From Pantoea brenneri (GTDB taxonomy: Bacteria > Pseudomonadota > Gammaproteobacteria > Enterobacterales > Enterobacteriaceae), in the NCBI GenBank assembly GCA_002095305.1, contig MIEI01000045.1, positions 1 through 37,393 of the forward strand: a stretch of DNA of 37,393 nucleotides. Direction: 5' to 3'. The notes under the pieces were generated by a model. That model did not search any database. It was not told the DNA's origin and worked only from the letters and a program-made list of their open reading frames with translations. Position numbers and translations under genes: made by a program. Shown here in pieces: positions 17,857 to 26,614 of this stretch; the first letter of the stretch is position 1; the number at the start of each line of letters is the position of its first letter.

Positions 17857-19143
17857 TCAGGCCGGAACGCTACCCTGAGTCACGGGCGTCAGAGCCTGGC
17901 TGAGCACCGCGTTCAGAATATCCAGCGCCTGGCTGAACTGCGCATCGGGGATGGTGAGCGGATAAAGGAAGCGGATCACATTGCCTTTCGCGCCACAGGT
18001 CAGCAGCAGCAGGCCATTCGCCATTGCCGCCTGCTGCACCGCCTGTGCATCGCCGGGCTGATGAAACTCCATCGCGACCATCGATCCCAGCGCGCGGACG
18101 TCGGCAATCGCCGGATAAGTGGCATGATGTTTTTGCAGTTCCGCCTCCAGCCAGGCACCTAATTTGACGGCGCGCTGACACAGCTGTTCCTCTTCAATCA
18201 CATCCAGCACCGCATGTGCGGCGGCAATAGCCAGCGGATTACCGGCGTAGGTGCCGCCAAGGCCGCCGGGTGAGGGCGCATCCATTACCTCGGCCCGACC
18301 GGCAACGGCGGACAGTGGCATCCCGCCTGCCAGGCTCTTGGCCATGGTGATGATGTCCGCTTTCACCGGATAATGTTCCATGGCGAACAGCTTGCCGGTA
18401 CGGGCAAAGCCGCTCTGAACTTCATCCGCAATCAGCAGGATGCCGTGGCGATCGGCCAGCTCGCGTAGCGACTGCATAAAGGCCAGCGGCGCAGCGTGGA
18501 ATCCGCCTTCGCCCTGCACCGGTTCCAGCACAATGGCGGCGACGTCGTGCGGCGCAACGTCCTGACTAAAAATGTCGTCAAGGCTGCTGAGTGCCGCTGC
18601 AACACTGATCCCCTGTACTTCGCTGGGGTAGCGGGCGTGCCAGACTGAGGCCGGCATCGGGCCAAAATCCCGCTTGTAGGGGGCCACTTTGCCGGTCATC
18701 GCCATGGTCATAAACGTCCGGCCGTGAAACGCGTTGCCAAAGGTAATGATGCCGTGACGACGGGTATAGGCTCGCGCCACTTTGACAGCATTTTCTACCG
18801 CTTCCGCGCCGGTGGTGAAGAATGCCGTCTTCGCCGGCCCGGCAATGGGTACCCGCTGATTAATGCGCTCAGCAAGGGCGATGTAACTTTCATATGGGGT
18901 GATCTGGAAAGCGGTATGGGTAAACTTCGTTAACTGATCGGCGACCGCCTGTTCAATGCGCGGATGGCGATGACCGGTGTTCAGCACCGCGATGCCGCCA
19001 GCGAAATCGATCCAGCTGTTGCCAGCCTGATCCCATAAGGTGGCGTTCTCGGCCCGGGCGACATACCAGTCGCAAAGCGTACCGATACCCTTAGGCAGCG
19101 CCTGTGCTTTGCGTTGCTGCATCAGACTATTTTTTTCGCTCAT
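17857..19143 (-). CDS. gabT: 4-aminobutyrate aminotransferase
   Basis: 428-residue class III PLP aminotransferase (about 426 in E. coli) that moves the amino group of GABA to 2-oxoglutarate, giving succinate semialdehyde and glutamate. Seen: TGAEAVENAVKVARAYTRR, the FHGRT signature (139-143), LEPVQGEGG (206-214), the PLP-ring Asp 240 in LLIADEVQSGFARTGK, and Schiff-base Lys 269 in ITMAKSLAGGMPLSAV. First gene of the gabT-gabP unit and divergent from a MocR/GabR-type regulator. No succinate semialdehyde dehydrogenase gene is visible in the window. A 2-aminoadipate or 5-aminovalerate role is possible, but the GabP partner favours GABA. Confidence 0.93.
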   Translation of the reverse strand: MSEKNSLMQQRKAQALPKGIGTLCDWYVARAENATLWDQAGNSWIDFAGGIAVLNTGHRHPRIEQAVADQLTKFTHTAFQITPYESYIALAERINQRVPIAGPAKTAFFTTGAEAVENAVKVARAYTRRHGIITFGNAFHGRTFMTMAMTGKVAPYKRDFGPMPASVWHARYPSEVQGISVAAALSSLDDIFSQDVAPHDVAAIVLEPVQGEGGFHAAPLAFMQSLRELADRHGILLIADEVQSGFARTGKLFAMEHYPVKADIITMAKSLAGGMPLSAVAGRAEVMDAPSPGGLGGTYAGNPLAIAAAHAVLDVIEEEQLCQRAVKLGAWLEAELQKHHATYPAIADVRALGSMVAMEFHQPGDAQAVQQAAMANGLLLLTCGAKGNVIRFLYPLTIPDAQFSQALDILNAVLSQALTPVTQGSVPA

Positions 19144-19186
19144 TTAATCCACCTCGCTGTATTGCGTATTTACAATTCCCGACAAA

Positions 19187-19204
19187 CACGCTTATTTATG
19201 CGTG
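19187..19204. promoter_or_regulatory. Inverted repeat in the gabT-gabR divergent region
   Basis: CACGC-N8-GCGTG in the 68-bp gap between gabT and the regulator ORF. Candidate operator or part of the overlapping divergent promoters. Confidence 0.35.
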
Positions 19205-19211
19205 AGGCGCG

Positions 19212-20743
19212 GTGAGTTGCCAGAGCCAATTGTTGAAGGAAAGGTGGAGCCAATTGCAACTGTTGTACGCAGATCATCTATTAGCGCGGTTACAGTTTGA
19301 ACCCGCCGGCTCTTTGCATCAGCGTCTGCTGAATTGTATGCAGGCGGCGATTATTGAAGAGGTGTTCCCGCGCGGCGGAAAACTGCCACCGACCCGCGAT
19401 CTGGCGCGTGAACTCGGGGTGTCGCGCAATACTGTGATGCATGTTTATGAGAGCCTGATGGCGCAGGGCTATGTCACTGCGCGTACCGGCAGCGGCACCT
19501 GGATTGCTGAAACGCTGCCAGAAAACTGCCTGCAAAGTGATGCAGTGCTTGATACTCAGCCGGTGACGTTACCGCTGCCGGCAACGCTGTCAAAACGCGG
19601 CGCAAGTTTGCTCGGACATGCCACCGCTTCACCCTATCAGTGGGGGGCATTTGTGCCCGGCGCGCCGGACGTTACCGAGTTCCCCCATAAATTATTCAGT
19701 CAGATTCAGGCCCGACTGAACCGGGAACCGGACGTTCACCGGCTGGTGTATAGCAGCGGCGGTGGCTGCCCCGATCTGCGTCATGCTCTGGTGGACTATT
19801 TGCGGGTGGCGCGTTCGGTGCGGGCCGATGCCGACCAGATTTTAATTACCGAAGGGGTGCATCAGGCGGTGGATCTGGTGACGCGAGTGCTGTGCGATCC
19901 GGGCGACCGGGTATGGATGGAAGAGCCGGGCTACTGGGGCACCCGTAATCTGTTGCGGATGAACGGTCTGGATATTCGGGCGATGCCGGTTGATGAGCAG
20001 GGCATCGTGCCGGACAGCGGACCGGCGCCTAAAATGGTATTTGTGACACCGTCACATCAGTATCCGCTGGGCGTGCATCTTAGTCTGGCACGACGTCAGG
20101 CACTGCTGGCGCTGGCTCGTCGTCATCATAGCTTGATCGTAGAAGATGATTACGACAGTGAGTTTCGCTTCTCAGGCCAGCCTTATCCTTCGCTGCAGGG
20201 GCTGGAAGCGGACGCACCGGTAATCTATATGGGCACCTTCAGCAAAACGCTTTATCCGGCATTGCGGATTGGTTATCTGGTGGTGCCTAAGCCGCTGGCA
20301 CAACCGTTACGCATCGCAGCGGCGGAGCTGTATCGCGGCGGACATTTGCTGATTCAGCGGGCGCTGGCGGAGTTCATCCGGCTGGGCCATTACATGGATC
20401 ATATCCGCCGCATGCGGCTGCTCTACCGTCAGCGACGTCAGTTTTTATGTAAGCTGATCGAGCGCTATCTCGGAGCTTCGTTCTTACCGCCGGTCAATCA
20501 TGAAGCGGGCCTGCATCTGGTCATGCCGCTGCCGCCCGGAACAGATGATGTGGCGATTGCGGCGCAGGCGTTAACGCGTGGCGTCAAAGTCCGGCCGTTA
20601 TCGCAATACTATATGCATCCGCAGGACCAACGCGGTCTGCTGCTCGGCTATGCCTGCGTTAACGAACGGCAATGCAGGATGCGTTCGGCACGCTGAAAGC
20701 CTGCCTGACCTCGGCTGGCATCGAATTCAGTCCGCCGCGCTAA
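19212..20743 (+). pseudogene. MocR/GabR-type regulator (GntR-aminotransferase fusion), frameshifted at its extreme C-terminus
   Basis: N-terminal winged helix of the GntR family (GSLHQRLL, then KLPPTRDLARELGVSRNTVMHVYESLMAQGY), a linker, then a fold-type-I aminotransferase domain that binds PLP as a sensor (PGAPDVTEFP, ITEGVHQAVDLV, VEDDYDSEFR, and Schiff-base Lys 345 in GTFSKTLYPALRIGYL). Divergent from gabT, so a GABA-responsive activator is likely. The frame stops at 20694-20696, while the expected tail (AMQDAFGTLKACLTSAGIEF, then SPPR) follows in another frame to TAA 20741-20743. One extra A in GAACG at 20664-20667 repairs it. Start uncertain: GTG 19212 gives the longest reading, but TTG 19254, preceded by AAGGAAAGGTGGAG, is at least as plausible. 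Confidence 0.85.
19223..19256 (+). promoter_or_regulatory. Direct repeat, possible GabR-type binding site
   Basis: GAGCCAATTG occurs twice in direct orientation at 19223-19232 and 19247-19256, 24 bp apart start to start. MocR regulators such as Bacillus GabR are known to bind direct repeats next to their own gene. If this is the operator, translation starting at TTG 19254 fits better than GTG 19212. Confidence 0.4.
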
Positions 20744-21169
20744 AAGATCTGGAGCGCTTTCAACGGTCGGCAGGTTGCCAGATGAGCGATATCAGGTTAA
20801 ACGTGCCAGCCTATCTTTTTTACCCCATAAGAGGGTTGTCTGGTGCTATTACCTGCTGCATAGAAGGCATCACACATTGAATTTGATTATTAAATGCGAC
20901 AGAAATATGGGAGAGCCACATACGGGTCTGCATTTAATGGGGAATGTGAAATTACGCACATATCTTTAAAAAGCATCAGGGTATTTCAGCTTTATTTATT
21001 ATTAATTCATTGCCAATTGGGTCTGCTTTATCACAATCTTCTTTTGTTTCAACTACGTCACTTTAAAATATTAGCTGAGACACGTTTTGATTATGCTTCA
21101 CTTAATTGATATACCTGTTCTGCAGTACAGTTCTCTTCAGGTAAGAATAAATATTTAAGAGGATTAAAA
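20744..21169. other. 426-bp AT-rich region upstream of the microcin-like gene
   Basis: Visibly richer in A and T than the flanking gab and glucosidase genes, as often seen for acquired bacteriocin loci. A 71-codon ORF at 20894-21109 has no credible start context and a Leu/Phe-rich translation; not called as a gene. A candidate promoter lies at 21087-21115. Confidence 0.5.
21087..21115 (+). promoter_or_regulatory. Candidate sigma-70 promoter of the microcin-like gene
   Basis: TTGATT (21087-21092), 17-bp spacer, TATACC (21110-21115). This puts the transcript start around 21122 and a leader of about 48 bases before ATG 21170. Confidence 0.4.
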
Positions 21170-21511
21170 ATGGAAATGTTAAATAAAATGCAGTTGACGT
21201 TTATCGCAGGTGCAAGTGGAGCTTATGATCCTGCTTATGCTGGCGCAGGCGCCTGAACCAGTCAGCACGGTAGCAGTTCTGGCAGTCACCCTAATATCTT
21301 TGTTCCAGACAATGGCGTTCTTCAGCTGGTCGCCGCTCATCCTGAACTGAAAGACTGTCTCAATGGTATTTTGGGCGGAATGGTTGCGGGTTCGGTAGGT
21401 GGCGCAGGTACGGCCGTAGCCAGTGCTATCGGTGGTGGTATCGGTTCCTGTAATAACAATACCGGCAGAAATAATGCTGGAGGAAGTATTGGTGGCCAGT
21501 GCACCTGGTAA
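21170..21511 (+). CDS. Class II microcin-like precursor, interrupted by an in-frame TGA
   Basis: Starts at ATG 21170 after AAGAGGA at ideal distance. The first 28 codons encode a short leader (MEMLNKMQLTFIAGASG..) with the hydrophobic pattern and GA/SG ending of double-glycine-type leaders. Codon 29 is TGA (21254-21256); the same frame then stays open for 84 codons to TAA 21509-21511. The downstream part is Gly/Ala/Ser/Asn-rich with a central small-residue helix (GILGGMVAGSVGGAGTAVAS), three Cys, and ends GGSIGGQCTW. This layout recalls class IIa microcins such as MccPDI, which also end in a GGxC stretch. A probable immunity gene follows 33 bases later. Either the toxin is inactivated by a nonsense mutation, or the TGA is a sequencing error. 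No exporter dedicated to it is in the window. Confidence 0.6.
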
Positions 21512-21544
21512 AGTACTTAGCAGCAACGATAGCTGAGGGAATAG

Positions 21545-21769
21545 ATGGCAAAATTAATCTGCGGTTTAGCTGCAATGGCAGGAGTGCTTACAGGTGCCGC
21601 TTTCCTTAGTGGCGCTGGCGTATCATATTTAGAGTGGTATTCTATGCCAGCAACAATTTCAAAGGCAGTGGTAACAGTCGCAACGCTTGCAGCGTTTGTT
21701 AAGGTGTTTTTATTTTTAATATCACGTTTTTTTACCAATCCGAACAGTAGTAAAGAAAGTAAATCTTAG
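21545..21769 (+). CDS. Probable microcin immunity protein (two-helix membrane peptide)
   Basis: 74 residues with GAGGGAA ahead of ATG. Two hydrophobic segments, about 4-26 (CGLAAMAGVLTGAAFLSGAG) and 38-60 (SKAVVTVATLAAFVKVFLFL), then a charged tail NPNSSKESKS. Small inner-membrane proteins with two or three helices placed directly after the toxin gene are the usual immunity proteins for class II microcins. It is 33 bases after the microcin-like frame and shares its terminator. No family match recognised; the role is inferred from position, size and membrane character. Phage holins have a similar profile, but no lysis genes are nearby. Confidence 0.65.
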   Translation: MAKLICGLAAMAGVLTGAAFLSGAGVSYLEWYSMPATISKAVVTVATLAAFVKVFLFLISRFFTNPNSSKESKS

Positions 21770-21789
21770 TTTCCGCATTAAAAGTAAAT

Positions 21790-21817
21790 AAAAAAGCCCG
21801 CATCGTCGGGCTTTTTT
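21790..21817 (+). terminator. Intrinsic terminator of the microcin-immunity unit
   Basis: AAAAAAGCCCG / CGGGCTTTTTT perfect 11-bp arms with loop CATCGT, 20 bases after the immunity stop. The U-tract is in the right arm; the symmetry allows function on both strands. Confidence 0.9.
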
Positions 21818-21887
21818 ATTTCCGTCATAATAACGGTAGCGGTCACTGACCACGAGGTTGTAGCAGTAGTGATTGTCATCCAATGGT

Positions 21888-21915
21888 ATCTGTAACGGCC
21901 CAAAGAGGTACAGAT
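21888..21915. promoter_or_regulatory. Inverted repeat upstream of the GH3 gene
   Basis: ATCTGTA-N14-TACAGAT in the 250-bp gap before the glucosidase. Candidate regulator site; no adjacent regulator gene to pair it with. Confidence 0.3.
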
Positions 21916-22067
21916 GTTATGCCAGCTCAGCACTTTTATCGTCTTTGCATGGACTGTAACTCGCCGGTGGAACGGGTACCCGGAGCTGGATTGATTACCG
22001 TTTCGGGGCTAACCGTCCCGTTTAACGCTAGTCTTGAATAACTCTCACCCACTTCAGGAAGAATATC

Positions 22068-24215
22068 ATGACAAGCCGTTGGCAGGACCGGACGCGGAGC
22101 GCTGATCAACGCGCCCAAAGCGTAGTGGAACAGATGACGATGGATGAAAAAATGCGCTGGCTGAGTGGTCCGATGGCGATTCCCGCGCCGGGTGAAGCCC
22201 GAATCCCTGGCGCTTTAGGTTCGGCTGCCTGTTATCCGGCAATTGAGCGGCTGGGCATACCGGCAATGCAACAATCGGATGCCAGTCTTGGCGTCGGCAA
22301 CCTGGCTAATGTGCGGCCCGGCGACAATGCCACCGCGCTGCCTTCTTCACTATTACTGGGTGCGGGCTTTGATCCGGCGATGGCGGAAACCACCGGCAAT
22401 ATGCTGGGGCGGGAGGCGCACGCAAAAGGATTTAACGTGCAGCTGGCGGGCGGTGCCAATCTGATCCGCGAACCGCGTGGCGGTCGAAATTTTGAGTATA
22501 TCGCAGAAGATCCGCTGCTGACCGGCATCATCGCCGGACATGCGGTAAAAGGCATTCAGTCACAGCATGTGGTCTCTACCGTGAAACATTTTGCGCTCAA
22601 TGCGCAGGAGACCGGACGGGTGTTGGTCAGTTCCGATCTGGATGAACAGGCGATGCAGCAGTCTGACCTGCTGGCGTTCAGGATAGCTATTGAACTGGGA
22701 GAACCGGGTGCGGTGATGCCAGGTTACAACCTGGTCAACGGCGAATGGGCCAGTGAAAACCACCATCTATTGCAGCAGGTTCTGAAAACCGAGTGGGGCT
22801 TCAAAGGCTGGGTGATGTCCGACTGGGGAGCGACCCATTCTACCGAAAAGGCGGCGCTGGCCGGGTTAGATGTTCAGTCCGGCAGCAATATGGACCCAGA
22901 GCCGTTTTTTGGCGAGCCGTTGAGGCGGGCGGTGGAGCAGGGACGGGTCCCGGCTGAGCGGCTGGATGAGATGGTCAGACGGCAGTTAAGAAGCCTGTTT
23001 GCGGTCGGGGCGATTGACTTCCCGGCCCGGCCTGGCGTGCCAATAGATTACACCGCGCACCGGCTGATTGCGCAGCGGGCGGCAGAAAATGGCCTCGTGC
23101 TGCTGAAAAACCACGCTGGTTGTTTGCCGCTGGCACTGAATCTGCCACGACTGTTGGTGATTGGCGGCCACGCTGACCAGGGCGTGTTATCCGGCGGCGG
23201 CTCCTCTTCAGTCACGCCGATTGGGCATTATGCGGAACAGGGTGCTGCCATCATGGGCGTGGCGGTACCGAAAGTTTATCATCCTTCCTCGCCGCTGCAC
23301 GCAATCCGCTGCCAGTCGGGCGCGGCCCGGGTGGATTATCTCGACGGCAGCGATCACGCCGCGATTGCCTCGCAGGCCGCCGGAGCTGATGCAGTGATTG
23401 TGTTTGTTGAATCGTGGAATACCGAAGGACAGGATCTGCCCGATCTGGCCCTGCAGGATCAACAGGACCACCTGATTAGCGCGGCGGCGCGTGCCAATCC
23501 GCATACTATTGTGGTGATTGAGTCGGGCGGCCCGGTTAAGATGCCCTGGCTGGAGCAGGTCAGCGGCGTGCTGGCAGCATTTTATCCGGGCTCGGGTGGG
23601 GGAGAAGCGATTGCCGGAGTGCTGTTTGGTCGGGTGAATCCATCAGGACGCCTGCCGGTAACCTTCCCGCGTGATGAAAACCAACTGCCGCGCCCGGCGA
23701 TGACCGATCCGTCAGTCACTACCTCCAATCCGGGTGAAACGCTGCGCGGTGGTGTGTTTCATGTCGATTACAATATTGAAGGCGCTGATGTGGGCTACCG
23801 CTGGTTTGAAAGGCAGCGACTGAGCCCGCTGTTTCCTTTTGGTTACGGTCTTTCCTACACCACCTTTTCTGCCGACAGTCTGCAGATCACCCAGCAGGAT
23901 GATCAGCTACATGCCAGCGTGGTGGTAAAAAACAGTGGCGAGCGGGCCGGCGCAACGGTGGCTCAGCTGTATGGCCGACGGACTGGAGAGCCCGGCCAGA
24001 CGTGGCGTCTGGTGGGGTTTCATAAAGTGATGCTGGAGGCGGGCGAACAGCGGACGATACCGATCGGGATTGAATCCCGTTGTCTGGCGGTGTTTGATCC
24101 CGCAAGCCGATACTGGCAACTCGCCGCTGGCGATTATCAGTTCAGGCTGGCTGACCATGCGCTTGACGATGGCATCAGCCAGACCGTCACCTTGTCAGCG
24201 TGGCGCAGCCACTAG
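22068..24215 (+). CDS. GH3-family beta-glucosidase
   Basis: 715-residue glycoside hydrolase family 3 protein that likely cleaves terminal beta-D-glucosides, possibly plant-derived. Order of domains: TIM-barrel (about 15-300) with nucleophile Asp 252 in GFKGWVMSDWGA, the alpha/beta sandwich (about 345-560) with conserved VLLKN and a probable acid/base Glu 453 in ESWNTEGQD, and a fibronectin-like C-terminal domain (about 600-705) beginning after FPFGYGLSYT. No signal peptide, so cytoplasmic; substrates would need to be imported. AGGAAG precedes ATG. The VKHFALNAQET motif is also typical. Single gene with no transporter beside it, so the natural substrate is open. Confidence 0.95.
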   Translation: MTSRWQDRTRSADQRAQSVVEQMTMDEKMRWLSGPMAIPAPGEARIPGALGSAACYPAIERLGIPAMQQSDASLGVGNLANVRPGDNATALPSSLLLGAGFDPAMAETTGNMLGREAHAKGFNVQLAGGANLIREPRGGRNFEYIAEDPLLTGIIAGHAVKGIQSQHVVSTVKHFALNAQETGRVLVSSDLDEQAMQQSDLLAFRIAIELGEPGAVMPGYNLVNGEWASENHHLLQQVLKTEWGFKGWVMSDWGATHSTEKAALAGLDVQSGSNMDPEPFFGEPLRRAVEQGRVPAERLDEMVRRQLRSLFAVGAIDFPARPGVPIDYTAHRLIAQRAAENGLVLLKNHAGCLPLALNLPRLLVIGGHADQGVLSGGGSSSVTPIGHYAEQGAAIMGVAVPKVYHPSSPLHAIRCQSGAARVDYLDGSDHAAIASQAAGADAVIVFVESWNTEGQDLPDLALQDQQDHLISAAARANPHTIVVIESGGPVKMPWLEQVSGVLAAFYPGSGGGEAIAGVLFGRVNPSGRLPVTFPRDENQLPRPAMTDPSVTTSNPGETLRGGVFHVDYNIEGADVGYRWFERQRLSPLFPFGYGLSYTTFSADSLQITQQDDQLHASVVVKNSGERAGATVAQLYGRRTGEPGQTWRLVGFHKVMLEAGEQRTIPIGIESRCLAVFDPASRYWQLAAGDYQFRLADHALDDGISQTVTLSAWRSH

Positions 24216-24312
24216 CCAACCGGCATCAGGCGGCGGTGATGCAGCAAGCAGGGACGGGACAGCGGCGGTTTCATCGTCGTAACGCATTGACTTTTAATCC
24301 CGGTCATCGAGA

Positions 24313-25689
24313 ATGTCCCTTTTGCGACCCGACCAGAATTTACCGGAGTTCATCATCGCCGTTTATCACCGTCCCGGCCCGACACGGACCTTTATCAGGC
24401 GAGGCCTGGCGTTGGCCACCGCACTGCTGCTGGTCAGTTGCGCCTCGCAACCGCCGCGCTCGCTGGTGACCCCTTTGCCACCGGTCACGAAACAGCCGTT
24501 GCCGGTGACCCCAAAGCCGCAGACTCAACAGCCGGTGCGCGGCGTCTGGATTGCCACCGTTTCGCGTCTCGACTGGCCGCCGGTTGAATCGGTCAACGGT
24601 GATGCACCCGCGCTACGTATCAGCCAGCAGCAGCATGCGCTGATCGCTAAGCTGGAAAATCTAAAAAGTCTCGGTATCAACACGGTATTCTTTCAGGTTA
24701 AACCCGATGCTACCGCGCTGTGGCCATCAAAAATTCTGCCGTGGTCAGATATGCTGACCGGCAAAATCGGTGAGGACCCTGGCTACGATCCGCTGCAGTT
24801 TATGCTGGATGAAGCGCATAAGCGCGGCATCAAGGTACACGCCTGGTTTAATCCCTACCGCGTCGCGGTGAACACCAAACCTTCGACAGTCAGTGCGCTG
24901 AATCGCACCCTGTCGCTGCATCCGGCCAGCGTATTTGTGCTGCATCCGGACTGGATACGTACGGCCGGCGACCGTTTTGTGCTTGACCCTGGCATACCGG
25001 CGGCGCGTGACTGGATCACCAGCATCGTGGCCGAAGTTGTCGCGCGTTATCCGGTGGATGGGGTGCAGTTTGATGATTACTTCTATGCTGAATCGCCCGG
25101 TTCGATGCTCAACGATAGCCAGACTTTCCGCCGCTACGGCCAGGAATTTGCTGCTAAAGCAGACTGGCGGCGACACAATACCCAGCTGCTGATTGAGCAG
25201 GTATCCCGCACCATTAAGCAACTGAAGCCAGAGGTCGAATTTGGCGTCAGCCCGGCAGGCGTCTGGCGCAACCTGTCACACGATCCTGCCGGTTCTGATA
25301 CCCGTGGAGCCGCCGCCTATGACGAAGCCTATGCGGATACCCGGCGCTGGGTGCAGCAGGGGCTACTGGATTACATCGCGCCCCAGCTCTACTGGCCGTT
25401 CTCGCGCCAGGCCGCACGGTATGACGTACTGGCTAACTGGTGGGCTGAGGTGGTGAAACCGACCAAAACCCGGCTTTATATCGGGCTGGCGCTGTATAAA
25501 GTGGGCGAACCGTCAAAGATTGAACCTGACTGGACCCGACAGGGTGGCGTGCCTGAGCTGAAAAAGCAGCTCGATTTGAATGAATCGAACCCCAATATCG
25601 ATGGCACCATTTTGTTTCGCGAGAATTACCTTAATCAGCCTCAGACCCGCCAGGCGGTGGAGTATCTGAGAAGCCGCTGGGGCAGGTAG
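24313..25689 (+). CDS. digH: Divisome-localised glycosyl hydrolase-like lipoprotein (formerly YddW)
   Basis: 458-residue lipoprotein that closely matches E. coli DigH as I remember it. In E. coli it is linked to hydrolysis of denuded peptidoglycan glycans at the septum. The lipobox LVSC puts the lipid-bearing Cys at residue 43. A Pro/Thr/Gln-rich linker follows, then the GHL10 TIM barrel: RGVWIATVSRLDWPPVESVN, NTVFFQVKPDATALWPSK, KVHAWFNPYRVAVNTKP, RYPVDGVQFDDYFYAESPGS (with the D-D pair in the active-site region), EFGVSPAGVWRNLSHDPAGS and DYIAPQLYWPFSR. The N-terminal region before the lipobox is longer than usual, so the true start may be downstream at a non-ATG codon. It follows the GH3 gene by 97 bases on the same strand; co-transcription is possible but not shown. 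Confidence 0.92.
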   Translation: MSLLRPDQNLPEFIIAVYHRPGPTRTFIRRGLALATALLLVSCASQPPRSLVTPLPPVTKQPLPVTPKPQTQQPVRGVWIATVSRLDWPPVESVNGDAPALRISQQQHALIAKLENLKSLGINTVFFQVKPDATALWPSKILPWSDMLTGKIGEDPGYDPLQFMLDEAHKRGIKVHAWFNPYRVAVNTKPSTVSALNRTLSLHPASVFVLHPDWIRTAGDRFVLDPGIPAARDWITSIVAEVVARYPVDGVQFDDYFYAESPGSMLNDSQTFRRYGQEFAAKADWRRHNTQLLIEQVSRTIKQLKPEVEFGVSPAGVWRNLSHDPAGSDTRGAAAYDEAYADTRRWVQQGLLDYIAPQLYWPFSRQAARYDVLANWWAEVVKPTKTRLYIGLALYKVGEPSKIEPDWTRQGGVPELKKQLDLNESNPNIDGTILFRENYLNQPQTRQAVEYLRSRWGR

Positions 25690-25772
25690 CAGAAGGCGCG
25701 AGTGTAAGGCCAGTGCGGTTAAGTTTTTCCCCGCAGTTAACTGTTATTCTTGGGCTTTATAAGGGGAGAACT

Positions 25773-26513
25773 ATGAGCAACCTGATCGATATTTTTACCA
25801 GCCACAAAAGTGAACGCAGTTTTACAGAGCAACCGGTCGATGATGCGGTTCTGGATCGGATAATCAGTACCGCCTATCGCGCGCCGACGTCGGTGAACTC
25901 GCAGCAGGTTTCAGTGGTGGTGACGCGTGACGCCAGCCGACGCGCTCAGATCGCTGCCATAGCTGGCGGTCAGCCGTGGATTGCCAAAGCACCGGTATTT
26001 ATTACCTTCGTGCTCGATATGCATAAATCAGATCTGGCCATATCTGCCATCGATCAGCAGCAGATTGCCCATCAGAGCATTGAAAGTATTGTCTCCGGCT
26101 CCACCGATATTGGCATTGCGCTGGGCTCGGTAATGGCAGCCGCGCGGGCGGAAGGATTGGGTATTGTACCAATCGGCGGTATTCGTCGCGATCCGCAGGC
26201 GATGATTTCGCTGCTGGAGTTGCCGGCTCTGACTTTCCCGATTGCCGGTGTGGTTATCGGCCACGTTGATCAGCCTGCGCATCAGAAACCGCGTCTGCCG
26301 ATGGCAACCTTCCGCCATGAAGAGACCTATCGGACTGAGCAAATGGCGCAACACATCGCTGCCTATAACGATGAGATGGTCCAGCACTGGAAAAACATCG
26401 GACGCAGTGATGGCGAAAGCTGGAGCGAAAGCGTCAGCGGTTACTATAAAAACATCTACTTCCCGAACGTGCTGCCCGCGTTGATTAAACAGGGTTTCGG
26501 CAACGATAAATAA
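25773..26513 (+). CDS. NfsA-like flavin-dependent nitroreductase/NAD(P)H oxidoreductase
   Basis: 246 residues from ATG 25773, chosen because AAGGGGAG lies just before it (an upstream start at 25713 adds 20 non-family residues). FMN-dependent nitroreductase family: HKSERSF with the phosphate-binding R-S-x-R-like start, YRAPTSVNSQQ (FMN contacts), SGSTDIGIALGSVMAAARAEGLGIVPIGGIRRDP, and a C-terminal NIYFPN...IKQGFG. Likely reduces nitroaromatics or quinones using NADPH, in the cytoplasm. Two hairpins follow, the second a strong terminator. No SoxS/MarA box was identified by eye. Confidence 0.9.
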   Translation: MSNLIDIFTSHKSERSFTEQPVDDAVLDRIISTAYRAPTSVNSQQVSVVVTRDASRRAQIAAIAGGQPWIAKAPVFITFVLDMHKSDLAISAIDQQQIAHQSIESIVSGSTDIGIALGSVMAAARAEGLGIVPIGGIRRDPQAMISLLELPALTFPIAGVVIGHVDQPAHQKPRLPMATFRHEETYRTEQMAQHIAAYNDEMVQHWKNIGRSDGESWSESVSGYYKNIYFPNVLPALIKQGFGNDK

Positions 26514-26531
26514 GCCGCCTAGCTAAAGCGT

Positions 26532-26592
26532 AGCTGGCCTGTGCCAGCTCTTCTCAGGGCCATCCGTAAAGCGATCTACGGATGCCCTTTTT
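26532..26592 (+). terminator. Paired hairpins ending in an intrinsic terminator
   Basis: First hairpin AGCTGGC / GCCAGCT at 26532-26549. Second, at 26557-26587, GGGC-C-ATCCGTA pairs with TACGGATGCCC (one bulged C), directly followed by TTTTT. Ends the nitroreductase transcript. Confidence 0.85.
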
Positions 26593-26614
26593 CATTTTGT
26601 TACTATAACCCGGC

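Noticed and set aside
20894..21109. 71-codon plus-strand ORF before the microcin-like gene
   Set aside because: No ribosome-binding site, unlikely composition (Leu/Phe/His-rich tail), and the region contains a better promoter reading for the microcin-like gene.
21254..21300. Selenocysteine insertion at the microcin TGA
   Set aside because: No convincing SECIS-like hairpin directly after the TGA (only a 4-bp CCAG/CTGG pairing), and microcins are not selenoproteins.
21179..21526. 115-codon minus-strand ORF opposite the microcin-like gene
   Set aside because: Thr/Ser-rich complement of the Gly/Ala-rich core; no ribosome-binding site. The plus strand has leader, ribosome-binding site, follower gene and terminator.
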